Source of the DNA: Franconibacter pulveris DSM 19144
GTDB taxonomy: Bacteria > Pseudomonadota > Gammaproteobacteria > Enterobacterales > Enterobacteriaceae
NCBI GenBank assembly: GCA_000621185.1
Contig: KK211223.1
Coordinates: forward strand, 331,077 to 395,076
Reading direction: 5' to 3'
DNA: 64,000 nucleotides
The notes below the pieces were generated by a model. It saw only the letters and a list, made by a program, of their open reading frames with translations, was not told the DNA's origin and did no database searches. Of this stretch, positions 57,163 through 64,000 are shown piece after piece; within the stretch, counting starts at the first letter, position 1, and each line of letters starts with the position of its first letter. Both the position numbers and the translations under genes were made by a program.

Positions 57163-57633
57163 ATGAAATGTAAGGCCTTAATAGCGTCAGTTCTGCTTTT
57201 TGCTTTTGCCGGCGGCGTCCATGCCGAGGAAATTGGCTCGGTTGATACAGTTTTCAAGATCTTTGGGCCGGACCATAAAATTGTCGTTGAAGCGTTTGAC
57301 GATCCGGATGTGAAAAACGTTACCTGCTACCTGAGCCGGGCGAAAACCGGCGGTATCAAAGGCGGGCTCGGGCTGGCGGAAGACACGTCGGATGCCGCTA
57401 TCTCCTGTCAGCAGGTAGGGCCGATTGAGCTGAGCGAAAAAATCAAATCTGCAAAGGGTAAGGGGATCGTCGTTTTTCAGAAACGTACGTCGCTTATCTT
57501 TAAAAAGCTGCAGGTGGTGCGTTTTTATGACGAGAAGCGCAATACGCTTGCCTACCTTGCTTACTCTGACAAAGTCGTGGAAGGCTCGCCGAAGAATGCG
57601 CTGAGCGCGGTGCCGATTATGCCGTGGAAATAA
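57163..57633 (+). CDS. creA: CreA family protein
   Basis: Exported protein of unknown biochemical function, 156 residues, with a signal peptide ([16 protein letters not shown], cleavage about residue 21). The CreA core reads [51 protein letters not shown] and [30 protein letters not shown]. Two Cys in the mature part probably pair. In E. coli creBCD follow; here arcA is next, so creA stands alone. Confidence 0.95.
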   Translation: MKCKALIASVLLFAFAGGVHAEEIGSVDTVFKIFGPDHKIVVEAFDDPDVKNVTCYLSRAKTGGIKGGLGLAEDTSDAAISCQQVGPIELSEKIKSAKGKGIVVFQKRTSLIFKKLQVVRFYDEKRNTLAYLAYSDKVVEGSPKNALSAVPIMPWK

Positions 57634-57635
57634 AA

Positions 57636-57667
57636 AAAGGGCGGATTAACCGCCCTTTATTGTTTTG
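57636..57667. terminator. Bidirectional terminator, creA / arcA
   Basis: AAAGGGCGG (57636-57644) pairs with CCGCCCTTT (57650-57658). Rightward TTTATTGTTTTG follows; leftward the stem is followed by TTTTA. It separates the convergent genes creA and arcA. Confidence 0.85.
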
Positions 57668-57678
57668 CGCTGACAGGC

Positions 57679-58395
57679 TTATTCCTGCAGGTCGCCGCAG
57701 AAACGGTAACCTTCGCCATGAATGGTGGCGATGATTTCCGGCGTATCCGGCGTTGATTCGAAATGTTTACGAATGCGGCGAATAGTGACGTCTACAGTGC
57801 GGTCATGCGGCTTCAGCTCGCGACCGGTCATTTTCTTCAGCAATTCCGCACGGGACTGGATCTTGCCCGGGTTCTCGCAGAAATGCAGCATAGCGCGGAA
57901 TTCGCTGCGCGGCAGTTTGTACTGCTCGCCGTTAGGGCTAATCAGCGAACGGCTGTTGATATCCAATTCCCAGCCGTTGAACTTGTAGCTTTCCACGCTG
58001 CGACGCTCTTCGCTCACTGTACCCAGATTCATGGTGCGGGAGAGCAGGTTGCGCGCGCGGATAGTCAACTCGCGAGGATTGAAGGGTTTAGTGATGTAAT
58101 CATCTGCGCCGATCTCAAGGCCCAGAATCTTGTCCACTTCATTGTCGCGGCCCGTCAGGAACATCAGCGCCACGTTCGCTTGCTCGCGCAATTCGCGCGC
58201 CAGCAGCAGGCCATTTTTGCCCGGCAGGTTGATATCCATGATGACCAGGTTGATATCATTATCAGAGAGGATTTGGTGCATCTCAGCGCCATCGGTCGCT
58301 TCGGATACATCATAGCCTTCTGCTTCGAAAATACTTTTTAACGTGTTGCGTGTTACCAACTCGTCTTCAACGATAAGAATGTGCGGGGTCTGCAT
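57679..58395 (-). CDS. arcA: Aerobic respiration control response regulator ArcA
   Basis: OmpR-family response regulator of the ArcAB redox system, 238 residues. The receiver has acidic residues in ILIVEDE and the phospho-acceptor Asp54 in [15 protein letters not shown]; the Lys is in [11 protein letters not shown]. The winged helix (about 135-232) ends [29 protein letters not shown]. Length and ends equal E. coli ArcA. An FNR-type site and long upstream region suggest conserved anaerobic induction. Confidence 0.98.
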   Translation of the reverse strand: MQTPHILIVEDELVTRNTLKSIFEAEGYDVSEATDGAEMHQILSDNDINLVIMDINLPGKNGLLLARELREQANVALMFLTGRDNEVDKILGLEIGADDYITKPFNPRELTIRARNLLSRTMNLGTVSEERRSVESYKFNGWELDINSRSLISPNGEQYKLPRSEFRAMLHFCENPGKIQSRAELLKKMTGRELKPHDRTVDVTIRRIRKHFESTPDTPEIIATIHGEGYRFCGDLQE

Positions 58396-58491
58396 GTTTG
58401 CTACCTAAAATTGCCAACTAAATCGAAACAGGAAGTACAAAAGTCCCTGACCTGCCTGGTACATGTCCCGAATTAACATGTCCGGCCTAAT

Positions 58492-58632
58492 GTGACTAAA
58501 GTACGTAATTGCGTTCTTGATGCACTTTCCATCAACGTCAACAACATCATTAGCTTGGTCGTGGGTACTTTCCCTCTGGACCCGACGGTGTCAAAAACGG
58601 CTGACATCCTAACCACTTTAACAGCAACATAA
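58492..58632 (+). CDS. yjjY: Small protein YjjY
   Basis: A 46-residue frame starting with GTG: VTKVRNCVLDALSINVNNII..., ending ILTTLTAT. It matches E. coli YjjY, as I recall, at almost every residue. It lies on the strand opposite to arcA, within the arcA upstream region. It ends in a Thr-rich stretch, reminiscent of a leader peptide, but no amino-acid operon follows at once. Conservation could equally reflect arcA regulatory DNA. Confidence 0.75.
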   Translation: MTKVRNCVLDALSINVNNIISLVVGTFPLDPTVSKTADILTTLTAT

Positions 58633-59027
58633 CAGGTTGAGACGCTGCCGACACCAAATAAAACTACGCTTCGTTGACATATATCAAATTCAATTGTAGC
58701 ACGTTAACAGTTCAATGAAATCATCGTAGCGTATTCCTGACTTTAATTACATTCTCTTAATATCTCAGGCCGTTGCGCCAAATAATTAATAAACAATTCG
58801 CGATCTAATAAAATTGCCGTATTGCAGTCATTTTATCTATAATAAACAAAAGGATAACATAAAAATGCCCGGTTTATACGCCGCGTTTTTTTGAATGAAG
58901 TATCAAAACTATTTATGATTAATAAGGCACCAATTCGCCCGTTTATGTTGATCTAATGTAAATTTGCGCTGCGTATTATGTGACCTGTGCTGTCTTTCTG
59001 ACCTGTTAACCTGACATTGAGAAGCTT
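58633..59027. promoter_or_regulatory. arcA upstream / lasT promoter region with FNR-like site
   Basis: About 395 AT-rich nt without a gene. TTGACATATATCAA at 58674-58687 matches the FNR consensus TTGAT-N4-ATCAA at 9 of 10 positions, in agreement with the FNR-dependent promoter known for E. coli arcA. The right end must hold the lasT promoter, which I could not fix. Confidence 0.6.
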
Positions 59028-59714
59028 ATGCGTTTGCCTGTAATCCTGGTCTCTCCCGCCAGGGCTGAAAATATTGGCGCGGCCGCCCGCGCGATGAAAA
59101 CCATGGGGTTTACCGAGTTGCGCATCGTCGCAAGCGAAGCGCACCGGGAGCCAGCAGCCCGTATAGTTGCGCACGGAGCGGGAGATATCCTTGATAATAT
59201 TAAAGAATTTGAAACGCTTGAGCAGGCGCTGGCCGATGTGGATTTTACCGTCGCCACCACGGCCCGCAGCCGGGCCCGGTTTCATTACTATGCCACGCCG
59301 CAGGCGCTTTTGCCTGTTTTAGCGGAAAAAGCGCAGTGGATGAATACGCTGGCGCTGGTGTTTGGTCGCGAAGATTCGGGGCTAACCAATGAAGAACTGG
59401 CGCTGGCGGATATGCTCACCGGCGTGCCGATGGTCGCGGATTACCCGTCGCTGAATCTGGGCCAGGCGGTGATGGTCTACTGTTATCAGTTAACCTCGTT
59501 AATGCAAACCGCGTCGGTTAAAGCGCAACACGCCGACAATCATCAGTTGCAGGCTTTGCGCCAGCGAATGAACGATCTGCTTACGCGTCTTGAAGTGGCG
59601 GATGATGTAAAAATGGCCGACTGGGTTCAGCAGCGTCTTGGGCTGCTTGAGCAACGCGACACCGCAATGTTGCACAGATTGCTGCATGATATTGAAAAAA
59701 AGCTCGCCGGATAA
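59028..59714 (+). CDS. lasT: TrmH-family RNA methyltransferase LasT (YjtD)
   Basis: SPOUT-class methyltransferase of unknown RNA target, 228 residues, related to TrmJ. N-terminal VILVSPARAENIGAAARAMKTMGFTELRIV and the knot motifs LVFGREDSGLTNEEL and PSLNLGQAVMVYCYQL are visible. The C-terminal extension (LLTRLEVADDVKMADWVQQRLGLLEQRDTAMLHRLLHDIEKKL) is the LasT/TrmJ tail. It lies just before the thr leader, as in E. coli. Confidence 0.94.
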   Translation: MRLPVILVSPARAENIGAAARAMKTMGFTELRIVASEAHREPAARIVAHGAGDILDNIKEFETLEQALADVDFTVATTARSRARFHYYATPQALLPVLAEKAQWMNTLALVFGREDSGLTNEELALADMLTGVPMVADYPSLNLGQAVMVYCYQLTSLMQTASVKAQHADNHQLQALRQRMNDLLTRLEVADDVKMADWVQQRLGLLEQRDTAMLHRLLHDIEKKLAG

Positions 59715-59924
59715 AACGCCTTATAAGTTTTCCATATTGGTTTTATATGCTGGATAAGCGTAGCCAATGACAACGGAACAGGATGAAAGGAGACGGTAAG
59801 GCAGCGCAACGGCGGATATTTACGACCGGTGCGTAAATGAAATATTCATTGACTTGCCGCAGCCAATACTTTAACCAATAGAGCACTAACACAAGAAAGT
59901 CCTGATTAAGAGCACACAACATCC

Positions 59925-59993
59925 ATGATTCGCATCAGCCTGATTACCACAATTATTACCACCACCATTACCACAGGTAACGGTGCGGGCTGA
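59925..59993 (+). CDS. thrL: thr operon leader peptide ThrL
   Basis: 22 residues, [20 protein letters not shown] then AG and TGA. Seven Thr and six Ile codons make it the ribosomal sensor of charged tRNA-Thr and tRNA-Ile. The ending TGNGAG is the same as in E. coli, while the start has changed (MIRISLITT against MKRISTTIT). It is followed by the attenuator and thrA. Confidence 0.93.
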   Translation: MIRISLITTIITTTITTGNGAG

Positions 59994-60010
59994 CGCGTAC
60001 AGGAAATACT

Positions 60011-60048
60011 GAAAAAAGCCCGCACCTGAACAGTGCGGGCTTTTTTTT
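60011..60048 (+). terminator. thr operon attenuator
   Basis: AAAAAAGCCCGCAC (60012-60025) pairs with GTGCGGGC plus T residues (60033-60046), with a CTGAACA loop and eight T in total. It lies 18 nt after thrL. Stalling of ribosomes on the Thr/Ile codons would let RNA polymerase pass. Confidence 0.95.
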
Positions 60049-60073
60049 CGACCAAAAATCAAGAGGATCCACC

Positions 60074-62536
60074 ATGCGAGTGTTGAAATTTGGCGGTACA
60101 TCAGTGGCGAACGCGCAGCGGTTTCTGCGCGTTGCCGATATTCTGGAAAGTAATGCCAGACAGGGGCAGGTGGCGACCGTGCTCTCTGCCCCGGCGAAAA
60201 TTACTAACCATCTGGTGGCGATGATTGAAAAAACCATTAGCGGCCAGGATGCACTGCCGAACATCAACGACGCTGAACATATTTTTGCCGATCTGCTTAA
60301 CGGCCTTGCCGAAGCGCAGCCTGGGTTTCCGCTGGCTCGTCTGAAGGCGGTGGTCGACCAGGAATTCGCTCAAATCAAACACGTTTTGCACGGCATCAGC
60401 CTGTTGGGGCAGTGCCCGGACAGTATCAACGCCGCGCTTATCTGCCGGGGCGAAAAGCTTTCCATCGCTATTATGGCGGGGTTGCTGGAAGCGCGAGGCC
60501 ATAAAGTTTCGGTTATCGACCCGGTCGAAAAACTGCTCGCCGTGGGGCATTACCTTGAATCTACCGTCGATATTGGCGAATCAACCCGCCGCATCGCCGC
60601 CAGTAAAATCCCTGCGGATCATATGATCCTGATGGCGGGCTTTACTGCTGGCAATGACAAAGGGGAACTGGTCGTGCTGGGCCGTAACGGCTCTGATTAC
60701 TCCGCCGCCGTGCTGGCCGCTTGCCTGCGCGCCGACTGTTGTGAAATCTGGACCGACGTGGATGGCGTTTATACCTGCGACCCGCGTCAGGTGCCGGACG
60801 CCAGGCTGCTGAAATCCATGTCTTATCAGGAGGCGATGGAGCTCTCTTACTTCGGCGCCAAAGTGCTTCACCCCCGCACCATTTCCCCCATCGCCCAGTT
60901 CCAGATCCCTTGCCTGATTAAAAATACCGGTAACCCGCAAGCGCCAGGTACGCTGATTGGCGCGACCAGCGACGAAGATGGCCTGCCGGTAAAAGGCATC
61001 AGCAACCTGAATAACATGGCGATGTTTAACGTCTCCGGCCCAGGCATGAAAGGCATGCCCGGCATGGCGGCGCGCGTATTCGCCGCGATGTCCAGCGCGG
61101 GCATTTCCGTCGTGCTCATTACCCAGTCTTCTTCGGAATACAGCATCAGCTTCTGCGTACCGCAAAGCGATAGCGTGCGGGCGCGTAAGGCGCTGGAAGA
61201 GGAGTTTTATCTGGAGCTGAAAGAGGGGCTGCTGGAGCCGCTTTCCATCATGGAACGTCTGGCAATTATTTCTGCCGTAGGCGACGGCATGCGCACGCTG
61301 CGTGGCATTTCCGCGAAGTTCTTCGCCGCCCTCGCTCGCGCTAATATTAATATCGTTGCGATTGCCCAGGGCTCCTCCGAGCGCTCTATTTCTGTCGTGG
61401 TTAATAACGACGACGCCACCACCGGCGTGCGCGTAACGCACCAGATGCTCTTTAATACCGACCAGGTGATTGAAGTCTTTGTTATCGGCGTTGGCGGCGT
61501 GGGCGGCGCGCTGCTGGAACAGGTGAAACGTCAGCAGGCCTGGCTTAAGCAGAAGCATATTGACCTGCGAGTCTGCGGCGTAGCCAACTCAAAAGCGCTG
61601 CTCACCAACGTGCATGGTCTCGATCTGGAAAACTGGCGTGCGGAACTGGCGGAAGCGAAAGAGCCGTTTAATCTGGGCCGTCTGATTCGCCTGGTGAAAG
61701 AGTATCATCTGCTGAACCCGGTGATTGTCGACTGTACTTCCAACCAGACGGTTGCCGACCAGTACGCTGATTTCCTTCGCGAAGGGTTTCATGTCGTCAC
61801 GCCGAACAAAAAAGCGAATACCTCTTCGATGGCGTATTACCATCAGTTGCGCCACGCGGCGGCAAAATCGCGCCGTAAGTTCCTTTACGACACTAACGTC
61901 GGCGCCGGGTTGCCTGTCATTGAAAACCTGCAAAACCTGCTCAACGCGGGCGATGAATTGCAGCGCTTCTCCGGCATCCTGTCGGGTTCGCTCTCTTTCA
62001 TTTTCGGCAAGCTGGATGAAGGCATGAGCCTGTCGGAGGCGACCGGCATTGCACGTGAAATGGGTTACACCGAACCGGACCCGCGTGACGATCTCTCTGG
62101 CATGGATGTGGCGCGCAAGCTGCTTATCCTGGCGCGAGAAACGGGACGCCACCTTGAGCTTTCCGATATTGTGGTGGAGTCGGTGTTGCCGCAAAGCTTC
62201 GATGCTTCCGGCGACGTGGCAAGCTTTATGGCGCGCCTGGCGCAACTGGATGACGAGTTTTCCGCTCGCGTGGCGCAGGTCCGCGACGAAGGCAAAGTGT
62301 TGCGTTATGTCGGCAATATTGAAGAAGACGGCGTCTGCCGCGTGAAGATTGCCGCCGTGGACGGCAACGATCCGCTCTATAAAGTGAAAAACGGCGAGAA
62401 CGCGCTGGCCTTTTACAGCCGTTATTATCAGCCGTTGCCGCTGGTGCTGCGCGGCTATGGCGCAGGGAATGACGTGACGGCGGCGGGCGTATTCGCTGAC
62501 CTGCTGCGTACGCTCTCATGGAAGTTAGGAGTCTAA
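60074..62536 (+). CDS. thrA: Bifunctional aspartokinase I / homoserine dehydrogenase I
   Basis: First and third steps from aspartate to threonine. The protein has 820 residues. Aspartokinase part (about 1-460): [34 protein letters not shown], and ACT regions [22 protein letters not shown] and [21 protein letters not shown] that sense threonine. Homoserine dehydrogenase part: NAD(P) motif [27 protein letters not shown] and the catalytic [24 protein letters not shown]. The ATG follows AGAGGATCC. Thr/Ile attenuation controls it. Confidence 0.98.
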   Translation: MRVLKFGGTSVANAQRFLRVADILESNARQGQVATVLSAPAKITNHLVAMIEKTISGQDALPNINDAEHIFADLLNGLAEAQPGFPLARLKAVVDQEFAQIKHVLHGISLLGQCPDSINAALICRGEKLSIAIMAGLLEARGHKVSVIDPVEKLLAVGHYLESTVDIGESTRRIAASKIPADHMILMAGFTAGNDKGELVVLGRNGSDYSAAVLAACLRADCCEIWTDVDGVYTCDPRQVPDARLLKSMSYQEAMELSYFGAKVLHPRTISPIAQFQIPCLIKNTGNPQAPGTLIGATSDEDGLPVKGISNLNNMAMFNVSGPGMKGMPGMAARVFAAMSSAGISVVLITQSSSEYSISFCVPQSDSVRARKALEEEFYLELKEGLLEPLSIMERLAIISAVGDGMRTLRGISAKFFAALARANINIVAIAQGSSERSISVVVNNDDATTGVRVTHQMLFNTDQVIEVFVIGVGGVGGALLEQVKRQQAWLKQKHIDLRVCGVANSKALLTNVHGLDLENWRAELAEAKEPFNLGRLIRLVKEYHLLNPVIVDCTSNQTVADQYADFLREGFHVVTPNKKANTSSMAYYHQLRHAAAKSRRKFLYDTNVGAGLPVIENLQNLLNAGDELQRFSGILSGSLSFIFGKLDEGMSLSEATGIAREMGYTEPDPRDDLSGMDVARKLLILARETGRHLELSDIVVESVLPQSFDASGDVASFMARLAQLDDEFSARVAQVRDEGKVLRYVGNIEEDGVCRVKIAAVDGNDPLYKVKNGENALAFYSRYYQPLPLVLRGYGAGNDVTAAGVFADLLRTLSWKLGV

Positions 62537-62537
62537 T

Positions 62538-63467
62538 ATGGTTAAAGTTTATGCCCCCGCTTCCAGCGCGAACATGAGCGTCGGCTTTGACGTGCTGGGC
62601 GCGGCGGTGACGCCGGTGGATGGCGCGCTGCTTGGCGATTACGTTACGGTAGAAGCGGCAGATCGCTTCAGCGTGCAAAACCTTGGCCGCTTCGCCGATA
62701 AGCTGCCAACGGAGCCCCGGGAAAATATCGTCTGGCAGTGCTGGGAGCGTTTCTGTCAGGAACTTGGCAAAACGGTGCCGGTTACGATGACGCTTGAGAA
62801 AAATATGCCTATCGGTTCCGGGCTTGGCTCCAGCGCCTGTTCTGTGGTCGCGGCGCTGGTGGCGATGAACGAATATTGCGGCAAGCCGCTTAGCGACTCG
62901 CGGTTATTGCTGCTGATGGGCGAGCTGGAAGGGCGTATTTCCGGCAGTGTGCATTACGACAACGTCGCGCCTTGTTTTCTTGGCGGCATGCAGCTGATGA
63001 TTGAGGAAAACGGCATTATCAGCCAGTCCGTGCCAGGCTTTGAGGAGTGGTTATGGGTGCTGGCTTATCCGGGAATTAAGGTTTCCACCGCCGAAGCGCG
63101 GGCCATTCTTCCGGCGCAGTATCGCCGCCAGGACTGCATCGCTCACGGCCGTCATCTGGCGGGCTTCATTCACGCCTGTCATACGCGTCAGCCTGCGCTT
63201 GCCGCGAAACTGATGCAGGACGTTATCGCCGAGCCGTATCGCACGAAGTTGCTGCCAGGCTTTGGCGAGGCGCGCCAGGCGGCGATGGAGACTGGCGCGC
63301 TGGCGTGCGGCATCTCCGGATCCGGACCCACGCTTTTCGCCGTCTGCGATAAACCGGAAACCGCGCAGCGCGTGGCGGAGTGGCTGGGCCAACACTATCT
63401 GCAAAATCAGGAAGGCTTTGTACATATTTGCCGTCTCGACACGGCGGGCGCACGAGTACTGGGATAA
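62538..63467 (+). CDS. thrB: Homoserine kinase ThrB
   Basis: GHMP-family kinase that phosphorylates homoserine, 309 residues. The ATP loop is [23 protein letters not shown] (about 91-113). N-terminal [21 protein letters not shown] and C-terminal [19 protein letters not shown] (motif 3) are in place. It starts 1 nt after the thrA stop, implying translational coupling. Confidence 0.98.
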   Translation: MVKVYAPASSANMSVGFDVLGAAVTPVDGALLGDYVTVEAADRFSVQNLGRFADKLPTEPRENIVWQCWERFCQELGKTVPVTMTLEKNMPIGSGLGSSACSVVAALVAMNEYCGKPLSDSRLLLLMGELEGRISGSVHYDNVAPCFLGGMQLMIEENGIISQSVPGFEEWLWVLAYPGIKVSTAEARAILPAQYRRQDCIAHGRHLAGFIHACHTRQPALAAKLMQDVIAEPYRTKLLPGFGEARQAAMETGALACGISGSGPTLFAVCDKPETAQRVAEWLGQHYLQNQEGFVHICRLDTAGARVLG

Positions 63468-63470
63468 AAA

Positions 63471-64000
63471 ATGAAACTCTATAACCTTAAAGATCATAAC
63501 GAGCAGGTCTCCTTCGCACAGGCCGTCACGCAGGGCCTTGGCAAAAATCAGGGGCTCTTCTTTCCGCACGACCTGCCGGAATTCAGCCTGACGGATATCG
63601 ACGCCATGCTGGAGCTCGATTTCGTCGAGCGCAGCAGCAAGATCCTCTCTGCGTTTATCGGCGACGAAATTCCGCAAGAGATTCTGGAAGAGCGCGTGCG
63701 CAAGGCATTTACCTTCCCGGCGCCAGTGAAGCCGGTTGAAGAAGATATTGGTTGCCTGGAGCTGTTCCACGGCCCGACGCTGGCGTTTAAAGATTTCGGC
63801 GGGCGCTTTATGGCGCAGATGCTGGCGCACATTAGCGGCGATAAACCGGTCACCATTCTTACCGCCACCTCCGGCGATACCGGCGCGGCGGTGGCCCACG
63901 CCTTCTATGGCCTGAAAAACGTGCGCGTTGTTATCCTCTACCCGCGCGGCAAAATCAGCCCGCTGCAGGAGAAGCTGTTTTGTACGCTTGGCGGCAACAT
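63471..64000 (+). CDS. thrC: Threonine synthase ThrC, 3' end outside window
   Basis: PLP enzyme that converts O-phosphohomoserine to threonine. About 176 N-terminal residues are present. The start MKLYNLKDHNEQVSFAQAV follows the thrB stop by 3 nt. The PLP Lys is in HGPTLAFKDFGGRFMAQML, and TATSGDTGAAVAHAFYGL is the phosphate-binding part. The frame is open to the window end. Confidence 0.97.
   Translation, partial: MKLYNLKDHNEQVSFAQAVTQGLGKNQGLFFPHDLPEFSLTDIDAMLELDFVERSSKILSAFIGDEIPQEILEERVRKAFTFPAPVKPVEEDIGCLELFHGPTLAFKDFGGRFMAQMLAHISGDKPVTILTATSGDTGAAVAHAFYGLKNVRVVILYPRGKISPLQEKLFCTLGGN

Overview
The window reads as an enterobacterial chromosome segment. Its gene order follows the part of the E. 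coli map that runs into thrABC: opgB, yjjA, dnaC, dnaT, yjjB, yjjP, yjjQ, bglJ, fhuF, yjjZ, leu tRNAs, rsmC, holD, rimI, yjjG, prfC, osmY, ytjA, yjjU, yjjV, deoCABD, lplA, smp, serB, radA, nadR, ettA, slt, trpR, yjjX, gpmB, rob, creA, arcA, yjjY, lasT, thrLABC. Protein sequences are close to E. coli but clearly not E. coli. A kpsEDCS/kpsMT capsule locus next to ettA, together with high coding GC, fits Cronobacter or a near relative. This assignment is an inference from memory of that genus; no 16S or other marker is present.

Layout. 1-3.2 kb: opgB (cut by the window edge), yjjA, and the primosome genes dnaC and dnaT. 3.4-5.1 kb: an accessory peroxide-response block (ohr, ohrR, a TetR regulator) between dnaT and yjjB. 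5.2-6.5 kb: the YjjPB succinate exporter. 6.7-8.9 kb: an inserted 4-hydroxybenzoate hydroxylase gene (pobA) with an AraC-type pobR. 9.2-10.6 kb: the yjjQ-bglJ regulator pair. 10.7-13.0 kb: an inserted YbaK-like gene and PTS EIIB and EIIC genes without an EIIA. 13.0-15.5 kb: the iron gene fhuF, a diguanylate cyclase and yjjZ, with Fur boxes at both ends. 15.6-20.2 kb: two tRNA-Leu(CAG) genes, rsmC, holD-rimI-yjjG and prfC. 20.4-23.5 kb: osmY, ytjA, yjjU, yjjV. 23.6-28.2 kb: the deo nucleoside catabolic operon with DeoR and CRP sites. 28.4-33.9 kb: lplA, smp, serB-radA-nadR. 34.0-36.1 kb: an alcohol dehydrogenase-like gene divergent from a LysR regulator.

36.4-50.2 kb is the main accessory region, a group 2 (ABC-transporter dependent) capsule locus. 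kpsM-kpsT and three AT-rich serotype-specific genes run on the plus strand. kpsE-D-C-S run on the minus strand and meet them head-on. The serotype genes encode a Stealth-family sugar-phosphate transferase, a 1261-residue GT2/TagF-like/TPR polymerase, and an alpha/beta-hydrolase-fold protein. Together they predict a phosphodiester-linked, teichoic-acid-like capsule, possibly acylated, assembled on a KpsC/KpsS-made poly-Kdo linker and exported by KpsMT-KpsE-KpsD. An RfaH ops-like element precedes kpsM, and an intrinsic terminator lies inside the plus-strand operon. This locus is the best candidate for undescribed biology here.

50.6-64 kb returns to core genes: ettA, slt, trpR, yjjX, gpmB, rob, creA (without creBCD), arcA, the small yjjY, lasT, and the threonine operon with its leader peptide and attenuator; thrC is cut by the window end.
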